Shown here in pieces: positions 1 through 8,023 of a stretch of DNA of 64,000 nt. The translations under genes and the position numbers were made by a program. Location of the stretch: positions 124,001 through 188,000 of the forward strand of contig JAFEAJ010000008.1 of NCBI GenBank assembly GCA_018266455.1, written 5' to 3'. This DNA is from Bacteroidota bacterium (GTDB lineage Bacteria; Bacteroidota; Bacteroidia; Chitinophagales; Chitinophagaceae). Each line of letters begins with the position of its first letter. Position 1 is the stretch's first letter. Below the pieces are notes generated by a model. The model saw nothing but the letters and a program-made list of their open reading frames with translations, did no database searches and was not told the origin of the DNA.

Positions 1-76
1 TGATTTAGAAAAAGAAGATAACAATACCAGCATCGCTGCTACCGTTGCGTCTGTCAGCACTAAAGAAAAGAAATAA
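1..76 (+). CDS. C-terminal end of an unidentified protein (5' end outside window)
   Basis: An open frame enters from the left edge (first full codon at 2) and stops with TAA at 74-76, giving 24 residues with a charged tail ending KEKK. A rho-independent terminator follows 22 bp later, which supports a real gene end. Too little is visible to name the protein. Confidence 0.6.
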   Translation, partial: DLEKEDNNTSIAATVASVSTKEKK

Positions 77-98
77 AACTTTGATATAGAAAAAGGAT

Positions 99-133
99 GA
101 GGCTGTCTCAAAAGTCCGGGACAGCCTCTTTTT
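99..133 (+). terminator. Rho-independent terminator
   Basis: Perfect 9-bp arms GAGGCTGTC (99-107) and GACAGCCTC (120-128) are followed at once by TTTTT (129-133). It closes the plus-strand gene that ends at 76. From here to 329 I see no gene and no clear repeat. Confidence 0.85.
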
Positions 134-329
134 ATTCGGTAAGTCGAGGGAGAAAGTTTTGTCTACGCAACTCTCAGAGCGTTCATTTTACTTTTGATAC
201 GACCTCCCTTTTTTATGAAATCGAAAATTATGCAGTTCGAAATTTTGACTACCGCTTACGGCAAGCGCAAATGCCATCTTTTCAGTTGTATCTAAACTTA
301 TGGGGGGTAGCCCATGACATATAATGCCA

Positions 330-1343
330 CTAATGCCTTTTTACTACCAGCACCTGAAAAGTTCCCGGGATCATTTTTGGGCGTTCCCCTCCAACTGCCT
401 TTTCAAGATCTGCTGCTGGCAGGTAAACTTCATGTTTGGCTTCATCCAATGCAATCGTTCTTGCGCTTCTTTTTGTTTGAACATGATCGAGCACTTTAAA
501 TTTTTCACCGCTCAGTTCTTCAATGATGATTAATTTTCCTTCCCCACAGGAAGCAAAAACGTATTTCAGCCCGTTATCAAAAGCCACACCATCACAACCA
601 TCGCCTATAGGAAGTTTGTCAATAATCTTTCCATTGACTGCATCAATCACCATCAATAATTTATCGCAGCCTGCAAATAATCTTTTGGTTTTCCTGTCAA
701 TTGCTAAGCCTGTCGGGCCATCGCCCGGCGCAATGCTCCAGCTTTTTTCGACTTTGTGGTTTTTAATGTCAACCACATCAACCTGGTTTTTGTCTTCAAT
801 ATTCACAAAAATTTTCCCTGCATTATCAGATACGGCAGTTTCTGGTTTGCCACTGACTGGAATAGTGGCAACAACCTTACTGGTTTCCGGGTCAATTACA
901 GACAGGTCTTTGCTCCTTCCGTTGCAGGTAATAATTTTCTTGGAGAATTCATCATACATGATCGCATCAGGGTTTTGCCCTGTGGCTATTCGGCCGATGA
1001 CTTCATTGGTACTTAAATCAAAAACGGTTATGTTGTTCAGCCGCCCATTGCTGGTATAGCCCTTATTAAGCGATGGAACAAAAGCAATGCCATGTACCCC
1101 TTCAGTTCCTGATATGATGCCGGCAGAATCGCCATTTTCCTGGTTAAGGACATTAACTTGTGATCCATGAGAAACATAAAGCTTGTTATTGCCCGGGCCC
1201 ACGGCAATATAATCCCATCCGCCCGGGCTGGCGATGTGATAGGTGTTGGCAACATGGAAACCACTTGAGGTTTGGGCTTTAGCATTGGTTAATAAAATGG
1301 TGAGTATGGCTACTGCCATCAGTGTGGTCAATACATATTTCAT
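330..1343 (-). CDS. Secreted YVTN/NHL-type beta-propeller protein
   Basis: 337 aa with a signal peptide (hydrophobic stretch at about residues 5-22, then NAKAQ) indicating export. The mature part is a run of beta-propeller blades with phrases such as VGPGNNKLYVSHG, LSTNEVIGRIATGQNPDAIMY and IDPETSKVVATIPVSGKPE, the pattern of the YncE / 40-residue YVTN repeat family. These proteins form seven-bladed propellers in the periplasm or on the surface; a substrate cannot be read from the sequence. No heme (CxxCH) motif is present, so it is not a cytochrome d1 enzyme despite the shared fold. It stands alone, divergent from the two-component genes. Confidence 0.85.
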   Translation of the reverse strand: MKYVLTTLMAVAILTILLTNAKAQTSSGFHVANTYHIASPGGWDYIAVGPGNNKLYVSHGSQVNVLNQENGDSAGIISGTEGVHGIAFVPSLNKGYTSNGRLNNITVFDLSTNEVIGRIATGQNPDAIMYDEFSKKIITCNGRSKDLSVIDPETSKVVATIPVSGKPETAVSDNAGKIFVNIEDKNQVDVVDIKNHKVEKSWSIAPGDGPTGLAIDRKTKRLFAGCDKLLMVIDAVNGKIIDKLPIGDGCDGVAFDNGLKYVFASCGEGKLIIIEELSGEKFKVLDHVQTKRSARTIALDEAKHEVYLPAADLEKAVGGERPKMIPGTFQVLVVKRH

Positions 1344-1500
1344 AATGTTTATTTTTATGATGGTAAAAGGGAACTTATGCCAAAGATGATGTCAGAATCT
1401 GAAGGAATGTTGAAGTTTTTGAATTTCATGCAAGAGGGCCGTGAAAAGAAGGAATTGGCATCTTGTACCTTATCTTTCATGCTTCATATAAATTAATCGC

Positions 1501-2175
1501 ATGAAGATATTGTTGATTGAAGACGAAAGATCATTGAGCGAAAGCATTGTCGCCTGTCTGAACCAGGAAGGCTTTGTGTGTGAAACGGCAGGAACTTATT
1601 CAAATGCTCTCCAAAAAATTGAAAGCTTCGATTATGACTGCATATTGCTGGACATCAACCTGCCGGGCGGGAGCGGGCTGGATCTTCTTCGCGAGCTAAA
1701 GAAAAATAAAAAAATGGATGGGGTGCTGATCATTTCTGCCAAAAACGCCCTTGAAGATAAAATTACCGGCCTTCAACTTGGCGCAGACGACTATTTGCCA
1801 AAACCTTTTCACCTATCCGAATTGGTGGCAAGAACAACAGCAATTATCCGGAGAAGAAATTCAGGCGGGAATAACCTGCTTCAATTCAAGGAACTGCTTA
1901 TCGATACCCTGTCTAAAACAGTTTCTGTGAACAACAAGCTGGTTGAACTGACGCGCAAAGAATACCAGTTGTTATTATACTTCGCTTATAACAAAGGCCG
2001 GGTAATTTCAAAAAACGCCATTGCTGAACATTTGTGGGGAGATGAAACAGAAAGCGCCGCTAACTTAGATTTTATTTATACACATATTAAAAACCTGCGC
2101 AGGAAACTGTTGGTAGCAGGTTGCGGGGATTACATACAATCAGTTTACGGAATGGGGTATAGGCTGAGTAGCTGA
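1501..2175 (+). CDS. OmpR/PhoB-family response regulator
   Basis: 224 aa. The N-terminal receiver domain has the acidic pair E7-D8, phospho-acceptor Asp51 in LLDINLPG, and the conserved Lys in DDYLPKPF. The C-terminal half (about 125-224) is a winged-helix DNA-binding domain, with LTRKEYQLLLYFAYNKGRV and the closing YIQSVYGMGYRL typical of OmpR/PhoB proteins. It is followed 192 bp later by a histidine kinase on the same strand, so the two probably form a two-component system. The stimulus and targets cannot be read from the sequence. The start sits at an isolated ATG after an AT-rich leader; no Shine-Dalgarno sequence is visible, as is usual for this phylum. Confidence 0.93.
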   Translation: MKILLIEDERSLSESIVACLNQEGFVCETAGTYSNALQKIESFDYDCILLDINLPGGSGLDLLRELKKNKKMDGVLIISAKNALEDKITGLQLGADDYLPKPFHLSELVARTTAIIRRRNSGGNNLLQFKELLIDTLSKTVSVNNKLVELTRKEYQLLLYFAYNKGRVISKNAIAEHLWGDETESAANLDFIYTHIKNLRRKLLVAGCGDYIQSVYGMGYRLSS

Positions 2176-2367
2176 TGGGTGAAATGCGATTGGTATTATT
2201 GCCAGGAAAGTATCTCAACATATAAAATGACACCCCTGCTTTGCATGAGACTGATGCTTTAGGGCAAGTCCCCAAAACCATAATATTTCACGCAAAGAAC
2301 GCAACGCATTATTGGAAAATCAATCTTTGCCTTTTGTCTTCGCATGTTCTACAGTTAAATTGCATTT

Positions 2368-3642
2368 ATGAAACTCATTGCAAAGTATAATCGTGTTAAT
2401 ATTATTGCAACGATCATTGTGCTGCTTATTGCAAGTACCTGTTATTATTTCATCGTTCGGTATGCGCTGATCCGCCAGTTAGACAATACGCTGAAAGTAG
2501 AAGAAGCTGAGATTATGAATTATGTGCAGCGCAATAGCAAATTGCCGGAAGCTACCAGCTATCGGGACCAGCACACCTATTTTGCGGAAGCAACATCCCC
2601 TCTGAAAAGAAATTTCGGGAACATCAGCCTGCCAGAGAGGCATCACAAAAGAATGGTAACCTACCGGGTGCTTTCTTTCCCGATATCCATTGATGGGAAA
2701 TTATACCAGGCTTCTGTAACAAAATCGGAAGAGGGGATGGAGGATCTTGTGCACTTAATTTTTTTGATCACCGTGGGCATCATTATTTTGTTACTGCTTA
2801 TTTTATTTATTACCAACAGGTTTTTATTGAGAAACTTATGGGAGCCATTTTACCATACACTGCACTCAATCAAACAATTCAATTTTGCCGACAACCAACC
2901 TATTGTTCCGCAACAAACCGATATTGAAGAATTTAAAGAACTTGACGATGCAGCGAAGGCAATGCAGTCGAGGATTATTAAAGACTATGAAACATTAAAA
3001 AATTTTGTAGACAATGCGTCGCATGAAATGCAAACCCCGCTTGCTGTTTTAAATTCAAAACTGGATTTGCTGATACAGGAGCCTGGGCTATTAGAACCGC
3101 ACACCAAACAATTGCAGGCCATGTATGATGCCATGGGCCGGCTGACCAATTTGAACAAATCGCTATTGCTGCTTGCGAAAATTGAAAACAGCCAGTTTAA
3201 GTCGATAGCCGTGGTTCAAATAGATGTGTTGATTAATGAAAAATTAAGCCAGTTCGAAGACCTGATCAGCGCAAAACACCTGGAAGTAAACGCTGAACTG
3301 CAACCGGTACAGGCCTCCATGGATGGTTACCTTGCAGATATTTTATTAAATAACCTTCTTGGCAATGCGGTCAAGCATAATCATGAAAACGGTGTTATAC
3401 AAATCAGCCTCAATGAAGAAAAATTGAAAATCGTCAATACAGGGCCTTTATTTGATTTTGACAAAGAACAGATTTTCGACCGGTTTAAAAGAGGCGAGCA
3501 ATCAGAGGGAACTGGCCTTGGCCTTGCCATTGTAAAACAGATTTGCGACAATTACGGGTTCATGGTTTCTTATTCACGCAACAACACACTTCATCTTTTT
3601 GAAATTCTTTTCAGGGGAAAGGCTACATTAACTAAGGATTAA
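2368..3642 (+). CDS. Membrane sensor histidine kinase
   Basis: 424 aa. Transmembrane helices at about residues 11-31 and 127-149 enclose a roughly 95-residue extracytoplasmic sensor region. The dimerisation/phospho-acceptor box is FVDNASHEMQTPLAVL with His219. The ATP-binding domain shows the N-box LGNAVKHN and the G-box GTGLGLAIVKQ. It is the likely partner of the response regulator just upstream. The 192 bp between the two genes hold no additional gene, which is a little long for a tight operon, so a separate promoter is possible. The sensor region has no motif I recognise, so the signal is unknown. Confidence 0.93.
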   Translation: MKLIAKYNRVNIIATIIVLLIASTCYYFIVRYALIRQLDNTLKVEEAEIMNYVQRNSKLPEATSYRDQHTYFAEATSPLKRNFGNISLPERHHKRMVTYRVLSFPISIDGKLYQASVTKSEEGMEDLVHLIFLITVGIIILLLLILFITNRFLLRNLWEPFYHTLHSIKQFNFADNQPIVPQQTDIEEFKELDDAAKAMQSRIIKDYETLKNFVDNASHEMQTPLAVLNSKLDLLIQEPGLLEPHTKQLQAMYDAMGRLTNLNKSLLLLAKIENSQFKSIAVVQIDVLINEKLSQFEDLISAKHLEVNAELQPVQASMDGYLADILLNNLLGNAVKHNHENGVIQISLNEEKLKIVNTGPLFDFDKEQIFDRFKRGEQSEGTGLGLAIVKQICDNYGFMVSYSRNNTLHLFEILFRGKATLTKD

Positions 3643-3715
3643 CCAAGATATGGACTGCATTTTCGTTTTCAAGATATGTTAATAACCTGCTTTTCCAAAG
3701 GATTTCTTTTTCGCA

Positions 3716-3723
3716 TAAGTTTG
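3716..3723 (+). promoter_or_regulatory. Putative Bacteroidota -7 promoter element TAAGTTTG
   Basis: TAAGTTTG is an exact match to the Bacteroidota -7 consensus TAnnTTTG and lies 18 bp before the ATG at 3742. The expected -33 TTTG is only approximated by TTTTCC near 3691, so this rests mainly on the -7 match and its position. Confidence 0.45.
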
Positions 3724-3741
3724 TCTTAAATAATCTGTTCA

Positions 3742-4881
3742 ATGAGCGATTTACTCCACCTCGGCGATTTTTTGGATCCTGTAAGGCTCAACAAAAAATC
3801 AATTCAAGATCAGTACAGGCCCGGGCAGCTTGGCAAAAGCATCGAAGTGCATGAAGAAGATGCCATGCCTGATTTTTTTGATAAGGACATCATTCTTGTC
3901 GGTTGCAACGAAATGCGCGGCAATGGGCTGTACTCAAGCGGCATGACCGCTGCTAATGCCATACGTGAGCAATTGTACAAGCTGTACAACTGGCATAAAG
4001 ACATTCGGCTTGCCGATGCGGGCGATATTAAAGCAGGCGCAGGGCTTAACGATACTTATGCTGCACTGAAAACGGTAATAAAAGAATTGACAGATGTAGG
4101 CAAAACGGTAGTAGTGCTTGGCGGTTCGCACGACCTGACCCTGGCGCAATACCAAAATTATGTAGATAAGAAGCAGATTATTGAAGCTGTTTGCATTGAT
4201 GCGCTGATTGACCTTGATCTTGACTCGTTGAACCGCAGCGATAACTTTTTGATGGAGATGCTTACCAGCGAGCCAAATTTTGTGCGGCATTATAATCACA
4301 TCGGCTTCCAGAGTTTTTATGTGCACCCCCACATGCTCGAAACGATGGACAAACTGCGCTTTGATTGTTACCGTGTAGGCAGCGTGAAAGAAAATATTGA
4401 GGAGATGGAGCCTGTTATCCGTAACTCTTCATTGTTCAGTTTCGATATTTCGGCCATAGCAAATACTTATGCGCCGGCCAATGACCTTTCACCTAATGGC
4501 TTTAACGGTGAAGAAGCTTGTGCGCTGATGCGCTTTGCCGGTTTAAGCCCCAATATTAATACCATTGGCATTTATGGCTACCTGCCGGAAAAAGATGTGA
4601 ACGACCTGACCGCAAAGCAGATAAGCCACATGTTATGGTACCTGGCTGATGGCAAAAGCCGCGGCCAGCGAGAAGCAGGGCTCGAAGAAAGAGACTCTTT
4701 CATCGAATACCACACCGCATTCGCAGAAGTAGAAACCGTTTTTTTGAAAAGCAGGAAAACAAACCGCTGGTGGATGCAACTGCCGGATAAAAAATACATC
4801 GCATGCTCTTACCGAGATTACCTGTTGGCCAGCAGCAACGAAATCCCTGAACGCTGGCTGAGGGCACAGGAGAGGGTATAA
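3742..4881 (+). CDS. Arginase-fold (formimidoylglutamase-like) protein with degenerate metal site
   Basis: 379 aa, of the ureohydrolase (arginase/agmatinase/formimidoylglutamase) fold. VVLGGSHDLTLAQY at about 120-135 matches the family's GGxHDLT motif and keeps the His. The family's second motif, DAHxD, appears as IDALIDLDLD, with Leu in place of the metal-binding His. The third, SxDxD, appears as SFDISAI, with Ser in place of an Asp. Bound dimanganese is therefore unlikely to be complete. The conserved fold suggests either a non-catalytic role or a Bacteroidota subfamily with different chemistry. Length fits the 'formimidoylglutamase' annotated in this phylum, but no hut genes are nearby. 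Confidence 0.75.
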   Translation: MSDLLHLGDFLDPVRLNKKSIQDQYRPGQLGKSIEVHEEDAMPDFFDKDIILVGCNEMRGNGLYSSGMTAANAIREQLYKLYNWHKDIRLADAGDIKAGAGLNDTYAALKTVIKELTDVGKTVVVLGGSHDLTLAQYQNYVDKKQIIEAVCIDALIDLDLDSLNRSDNFLMEMLTSEPNFVRHYNHIGFQSFYVHPHMLETMDKLRFDCYRVGSVKENIEEMEPVIRNSSLFSFDISAIANTYAPANDLSPNGFNGEEACALMRFAGLSPNINTIGIYGYLPEKDVNDLTAKQISHMLWYLADGKSRGQREAGLEERDSFIEYHTAFAEVETVFLKSRKTNRWWMQLPDKKYIACSYRDYLLASSNEIPERWLRAQERV

Positions 4882-5002
4882 AAAAATAAAAATATAGGAT
4901 TGCTTATTTGCCGGCAAAGGCAAATTTGAGGCAGGGGCACTAACATTTAGCAGAACCGCAAAGGCCACCTTTTGAACACAACAATAATAAAACTTGATTT
5001 TT

Positions 5003-5983
5003 ATGAAGAAAAAGATTTTGCCATTTATGATCTGCGCGCCCATCATTTTATTGCAGATTGCTTATGCACAGGACAGCACCAACATGAACCAACGAGCTGC
5101 ACAGGCAGTAGCCATTCCGAAACAGCACATTGGAACCATCAGGGGCGCTCCTTTAAAAGGTATTGGCGTATCACTTGGAAAAATACCCGGCGGGGGCTGT
5201 GCTGCAAGGGCCGGCATGAAGGACAGCTCCTTTATTAAAAGCGGGCTGGATATTGAGGTGAGTGGTTTTATTTCCTTGACCACACGTTATCGCCCAGGTA
5301 ATAATAAAACCACCAGACACCTAAAAGACCTTGAGAAGCAAGTTGCATCTATGAGGGAGGCAAATAACTCTGTGAGCAGTAATGAAAATCACCTGCATTC
5401 TTTTTCTTTTGGCATCGAAGCCGGAGTTGAATATTCACAAATGGATGCAGGTGGCGCCCTGTCGGCATACAACAATGCATTTCATTTGCAGGATGGCGCC
5501 ATGAATGCCGCCTTTGTGGGCGGCACGCCCAAGGCCAATATTTTCCAGGTTTTTGCGGGGCCAAAAGCAATTTGGGGATGGGGCAAAGTATATGCTTCTC
5601 CTTCCGTGCTGTTGGGCTACTCCTGGTTAAGCAGGAAAGCATACACACTTTCGGGCAGCATTGCAAGCTCCGGCCAGCCCGTGGAAAGCAAAAACATTGA
5701 GCTCGTTACGGGCAATGATTTTTCTAAATCGGGTGTGGTCATCAAACCTAAAATAGAAATAGGCTATTATTTTAGTCATCACTTTTCTGTCTTCATAAAT
5801 GGCAATATGACCTTCGGGCCTTCTTTCCAAAATAATTTTAACTACTGGAAACCGCAAGGCCAGTCAAACGGCAATAGCAATTATAGTTACAAGCAGTTTG
5901 CATCCGGAACAACACAAAGCACATCCTACCAAAGCCCCTGGCAGGTGTGGGTGCTTAATTTAGGCATAAATTATTCCTGGTAA
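5003..5983 (+). CDS. Outer-membrane beta-barrel protein, function unknown
   Basis: 326 aa from the ATG at 5003; an upstream in-frame ATG at 4994 would add three residues ahead of the MKKK signal start. The signal peptide has a hydrophobic core at about residues 6-18 and a cleavage site near AYAQ. The mature protein is rich in alternating aromatic strands and glycine turns, such as SFGIEAGVEYSQMDAGG, IEIGYYFSHHFSVFINGNMTFGP and a C-terminal WVLNLGINYSW ending in an aromatic residue. This is the signature of a small outer-membrane barrel of the OmpA/porin-family type. No OmpA peptidoglycan-binding domain is present, and no function can be assigned. Confidence 0.75.
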   Translation: MKKKILPFMICAPIILLQIAYAQDSTNMNQRAAQAVAIPKQHIGTIRGAPLKGIGVSLGKIPGGGCAARAGMKDSSFIKSGLDIEVSGFISLTTRYRPGNNKTTRHLKDLEKQVASMREANNSVSSNENHLHSFSFGIEAGVEYSQMDAGGALSAYNNAFHLQDGAMNAAFVGGTPKANIFQVFAGPKAIWGWGKVYASPSVLLGYSWLSRKAYTLSGSIASSGQPVESKNIELVTGNDFSKSGVVIKPKIEIGYYFSHHFSVFINGNMTFGPSFQNNFNYWKPQGQSNGNSNYSYKQFASGTTQSTSYQSPWQVWVLNLGINYSW

Positions 5984-6207
5984 AAAAACAAAAAGAAAAT
6001 ATGGTTATCGGCGTGAACGATACAAAATAAAAACAGCTATCGTGCTTATGGTTCCTGGCGGATGTGGCATCGGCAAAAGCGGAAGCGACAGGCAGTAGGT
6101 CCTGCCAATTTATGAAAGCCTGAAGTACGCCCTATTGTTCAATTGCATTGCTGCAAATCATAACGGCTTTCTCTGTAACTTCGGTTGAATTTTTTAATTA
6201 ACAAGCA

Positions 6208-7548
6208 ATGCGCCAGTTTTCAGGCAACAGGTATTTTTATTTTTTATTTTTTGTTCTTTGCTTTTTGCTCTTTGCTTCCTGCGCCGTTCAAAAAAACAGC
6301 ATCAAACATGATTATGACGATTTGCTGAACACGCCTTCATTGCAATCTGCCCATGTAGGCATTTCCGTTTTCGACGCAACATCCGACAAAGCCTTAATGG
6401 ATCACCAGGGCAATAAATATTTTACGCCCGCAAGCAACACCAAATTGTTTTCCCTCTATGCCGGGCTGAAATACCTTGGCGATTCATTGACCGGCATCCG
6501 TTATTTTGAAAATGATACCGCTTTGTATATTGTGCCAACGGGCGATCCGACTTTTCTTCATCCCGATTTTCAAAAGCAGCCTGTTGCTGATTTTTTAAGG
6601 CCTAAAAAGAAAAACATTTATATCACAGGCGCAAACTGGCAAGATCAGGCCTTGGGGGCTGGTTGGAGCTGGGATGATTACAATGATGATTACTCACAGG
6701 AAAGAAGCGCGTTTCCGGTGTATGGCAATACCATCAAATGGGTACAAACTCAAATGCCTGACAATAGCTTCAGCAGTTTCTCTATCCCGGATGTGGACTG
6801 GAAAGTGAATTTCTCAACAGATACTGCAAGCAAAAAATTTTTTGTGAAAAGAAACCTTGCTGAAAACACATTTGAGATTACCCAGGGCACTGAAAAATAT
6901 AAGGAACAGGATGTGCCATTTGTAACTAATGGCATTCAATCAGCAGTGGAATTATTAAAGGATACCATCAGCAAAAATATTTTTATCAGCCATTCACCAT
7001 TGCCTGCTTACCACCCGCAGCTCACGATCCTGCGTTCCCAGCCTGTTGACTCGCTCTTCCGGCCCATGATGTGGCGAAGCGATAATTTTTTTGCAGAACA
7101 AACACTGATGATGGTGAGCAACCAGGTGCTTGGTTTTATGAATGACGAAAAAATCACCGACACCCTGCTCAATACCGATTTGAAAGATTTGCCGCAAAAG
7201 CCCGAATGGGCTGATGGCAGCGGGCTCAGCAGGTTCAATTTATTTACACCACAGGATTTTATTTTCCTTCTTAATAAAATGAAAAATGAGTTTGGCCTTG
7301 AAAGAATGAAACATATCCTTCCAACCGGCGGCCAGGGCACATTGGGCAATCGGTACAAAGCCGATAGCGCCTACCTCTTTGCAAAAACGGGCAGCCTTTC
7401 AGGTGTGGCAGCATTAAGCGGTTACCTGGTCTCTCAAAAAAATCATTTGCTGATTTTTTCCGTTCTTATAAATAATTACAGGGGAAGCGGGGCGCAGGTA
7501 AGGGATGCGATTCAAAAATTTGTTGACGGTTTGCGAAGGAAATATTAA
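6208..7548 (+). CDS. dacB: D-alanyl-D-alanine carboxypeptidase/endopeptidase (PBP4, peptidase S13)
   Basis: 446 aa. The N-terminus has a hydrophobic segment ending FASCAVQ, a good lipobox, so it is probably a lipoprotein. The S13 motifs are in order: SxxK as SNTK in TPASNTKLFSLYAG (about residue 85), DGSGLSRFNLFTPQ (the second active-site motif region), and KTG in LFAKTGSLSGVA near 394. The enzyme trims or cleaves peptidoglycan cross-links in the periplasm. It is shorter than E. coli DacB because the large inserted domain is reduced, as in many Bacteroidota homologues. It stands as a single gene; a TAACTTCG sequence about 35 bp upstream resembles a weak -7 element. Confidence 0.9.
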   Translation: MRQFSGNRYFYFLFFVLCFLLFASCAVQKNSIKHDYDDLLNTPSLQSAHVGISVFDATSDKALMDHQGNKYFTPASNTKLFSLYAGLKYLGDSLTGIRYFENDTALYIVPTGDPTFLHPDFQKQPVADFLRPKKKNIYITGANWQDQALGAGWSWDDYNDDYSQERSAFPVYGNTIKWVQTQMPDNSFSSFSIPDVDWKVNFSTDTASKKFFVKRNLAENTFEITQGTEKYKEQDVPFVTNGIQSAVELLKDTISKNIFISHSPLPAYHPQLTILRSQPVDSLFRPMMWRSDNFFAEQTLMMVSNQVLGFMNDEKITDTLLNTDLKDLPQKPEWADGSGLSRFNLFTPQDFIFLLNKMKNEFGLERMKHILPTGGQGTLGNRYKADSAYLFAKTGSLSGVAALSGYLVSQKNHLLIFSVLINNYRGSGAQVRDAIQKFVDGLRRKY

Positions 7549-7676
7549 CGATTCTTTTGTGCTGTTATATGGCCAACGGGAAAAGTGTTCAAAATGGAAC
7601 CAAAATGCAGGGCATGAAAAAAATTTATTCTGACATCCCAGCGCCCAACCAATAACACTAAAAAATATGGAATTTC

Positions 7677-7982
7677 ATGAATTATACAGAAAATTTTGAA
7701 GGCATCAAATTAGATGTACAGGCCGTTGACATTAAGGTAGACGAAGAAATCCAACAAAAAATAAGAGAATTGCTTGCCCGAATGCTCAAGTTCTATGCTA
7801 AGATATCCCATGCTGATATTTATTTGGAGGAAAAAAGCGGGAAATCTACTAACCAAAGGTCGGTAAGCATTCGGCTTGGCATATCCGGCAACGATCCTTT
7901 CGCATCAGATTCCGGAGATAATTTCCTGGCGTTGTTGGCAAGCGTAGAAAAAAAATTGCTCAGGCAATTAGAAAAGCGGTAA
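7677..7982 (+). CDS. HPF/RaiA-family ribosome-associated protein
   Basis: 101 aa. The pattern LDVQAVDIKVDEEIQQKIRE, then HADIYLEEKSGKST, then DPFASDSGDNFLALLASVEKKLLRQLEK matches the S30AE (HPF/YfiA) fold, which binds the 30S decoding region and promotes ribosome hibernation or dimerisation. Only the N-terminal domain is present, so it is of the short type without the dimerising C-terminal domain. The ATG at 7677 fits the family N-terminus; the ATG ten bases upstream is out of frame and stops quickly. Confidence 0.8.
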   Translation: MNYTENFEGIKLDVQAVDIKVDEEIQQKIRELLARMLKFYAKISHADIYLEEKSGKSTNQRSVSIRLGISGNDPFASDSGDNFLALLASVEKKLLRQLEKR

Positions 7983-8023
7983 TCGCTGCTGCTTGCAGGC
8001 TATAAGTAGCCGTTCCCTTACCA

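Noticed and set aside
77..329. Insertion-sequence remnant next to the first terminator
   Set aside because: The hairpin resembles ends of some insertion sequences, but no transposase fragment or matching inverted end is seen nearby.
4906..4925. Hairpin ATTTGCC/GGCAAAT after the arginase-fold gene
   Set aside because: Seven-bp arms without a T-run; not convincing as a terminator.
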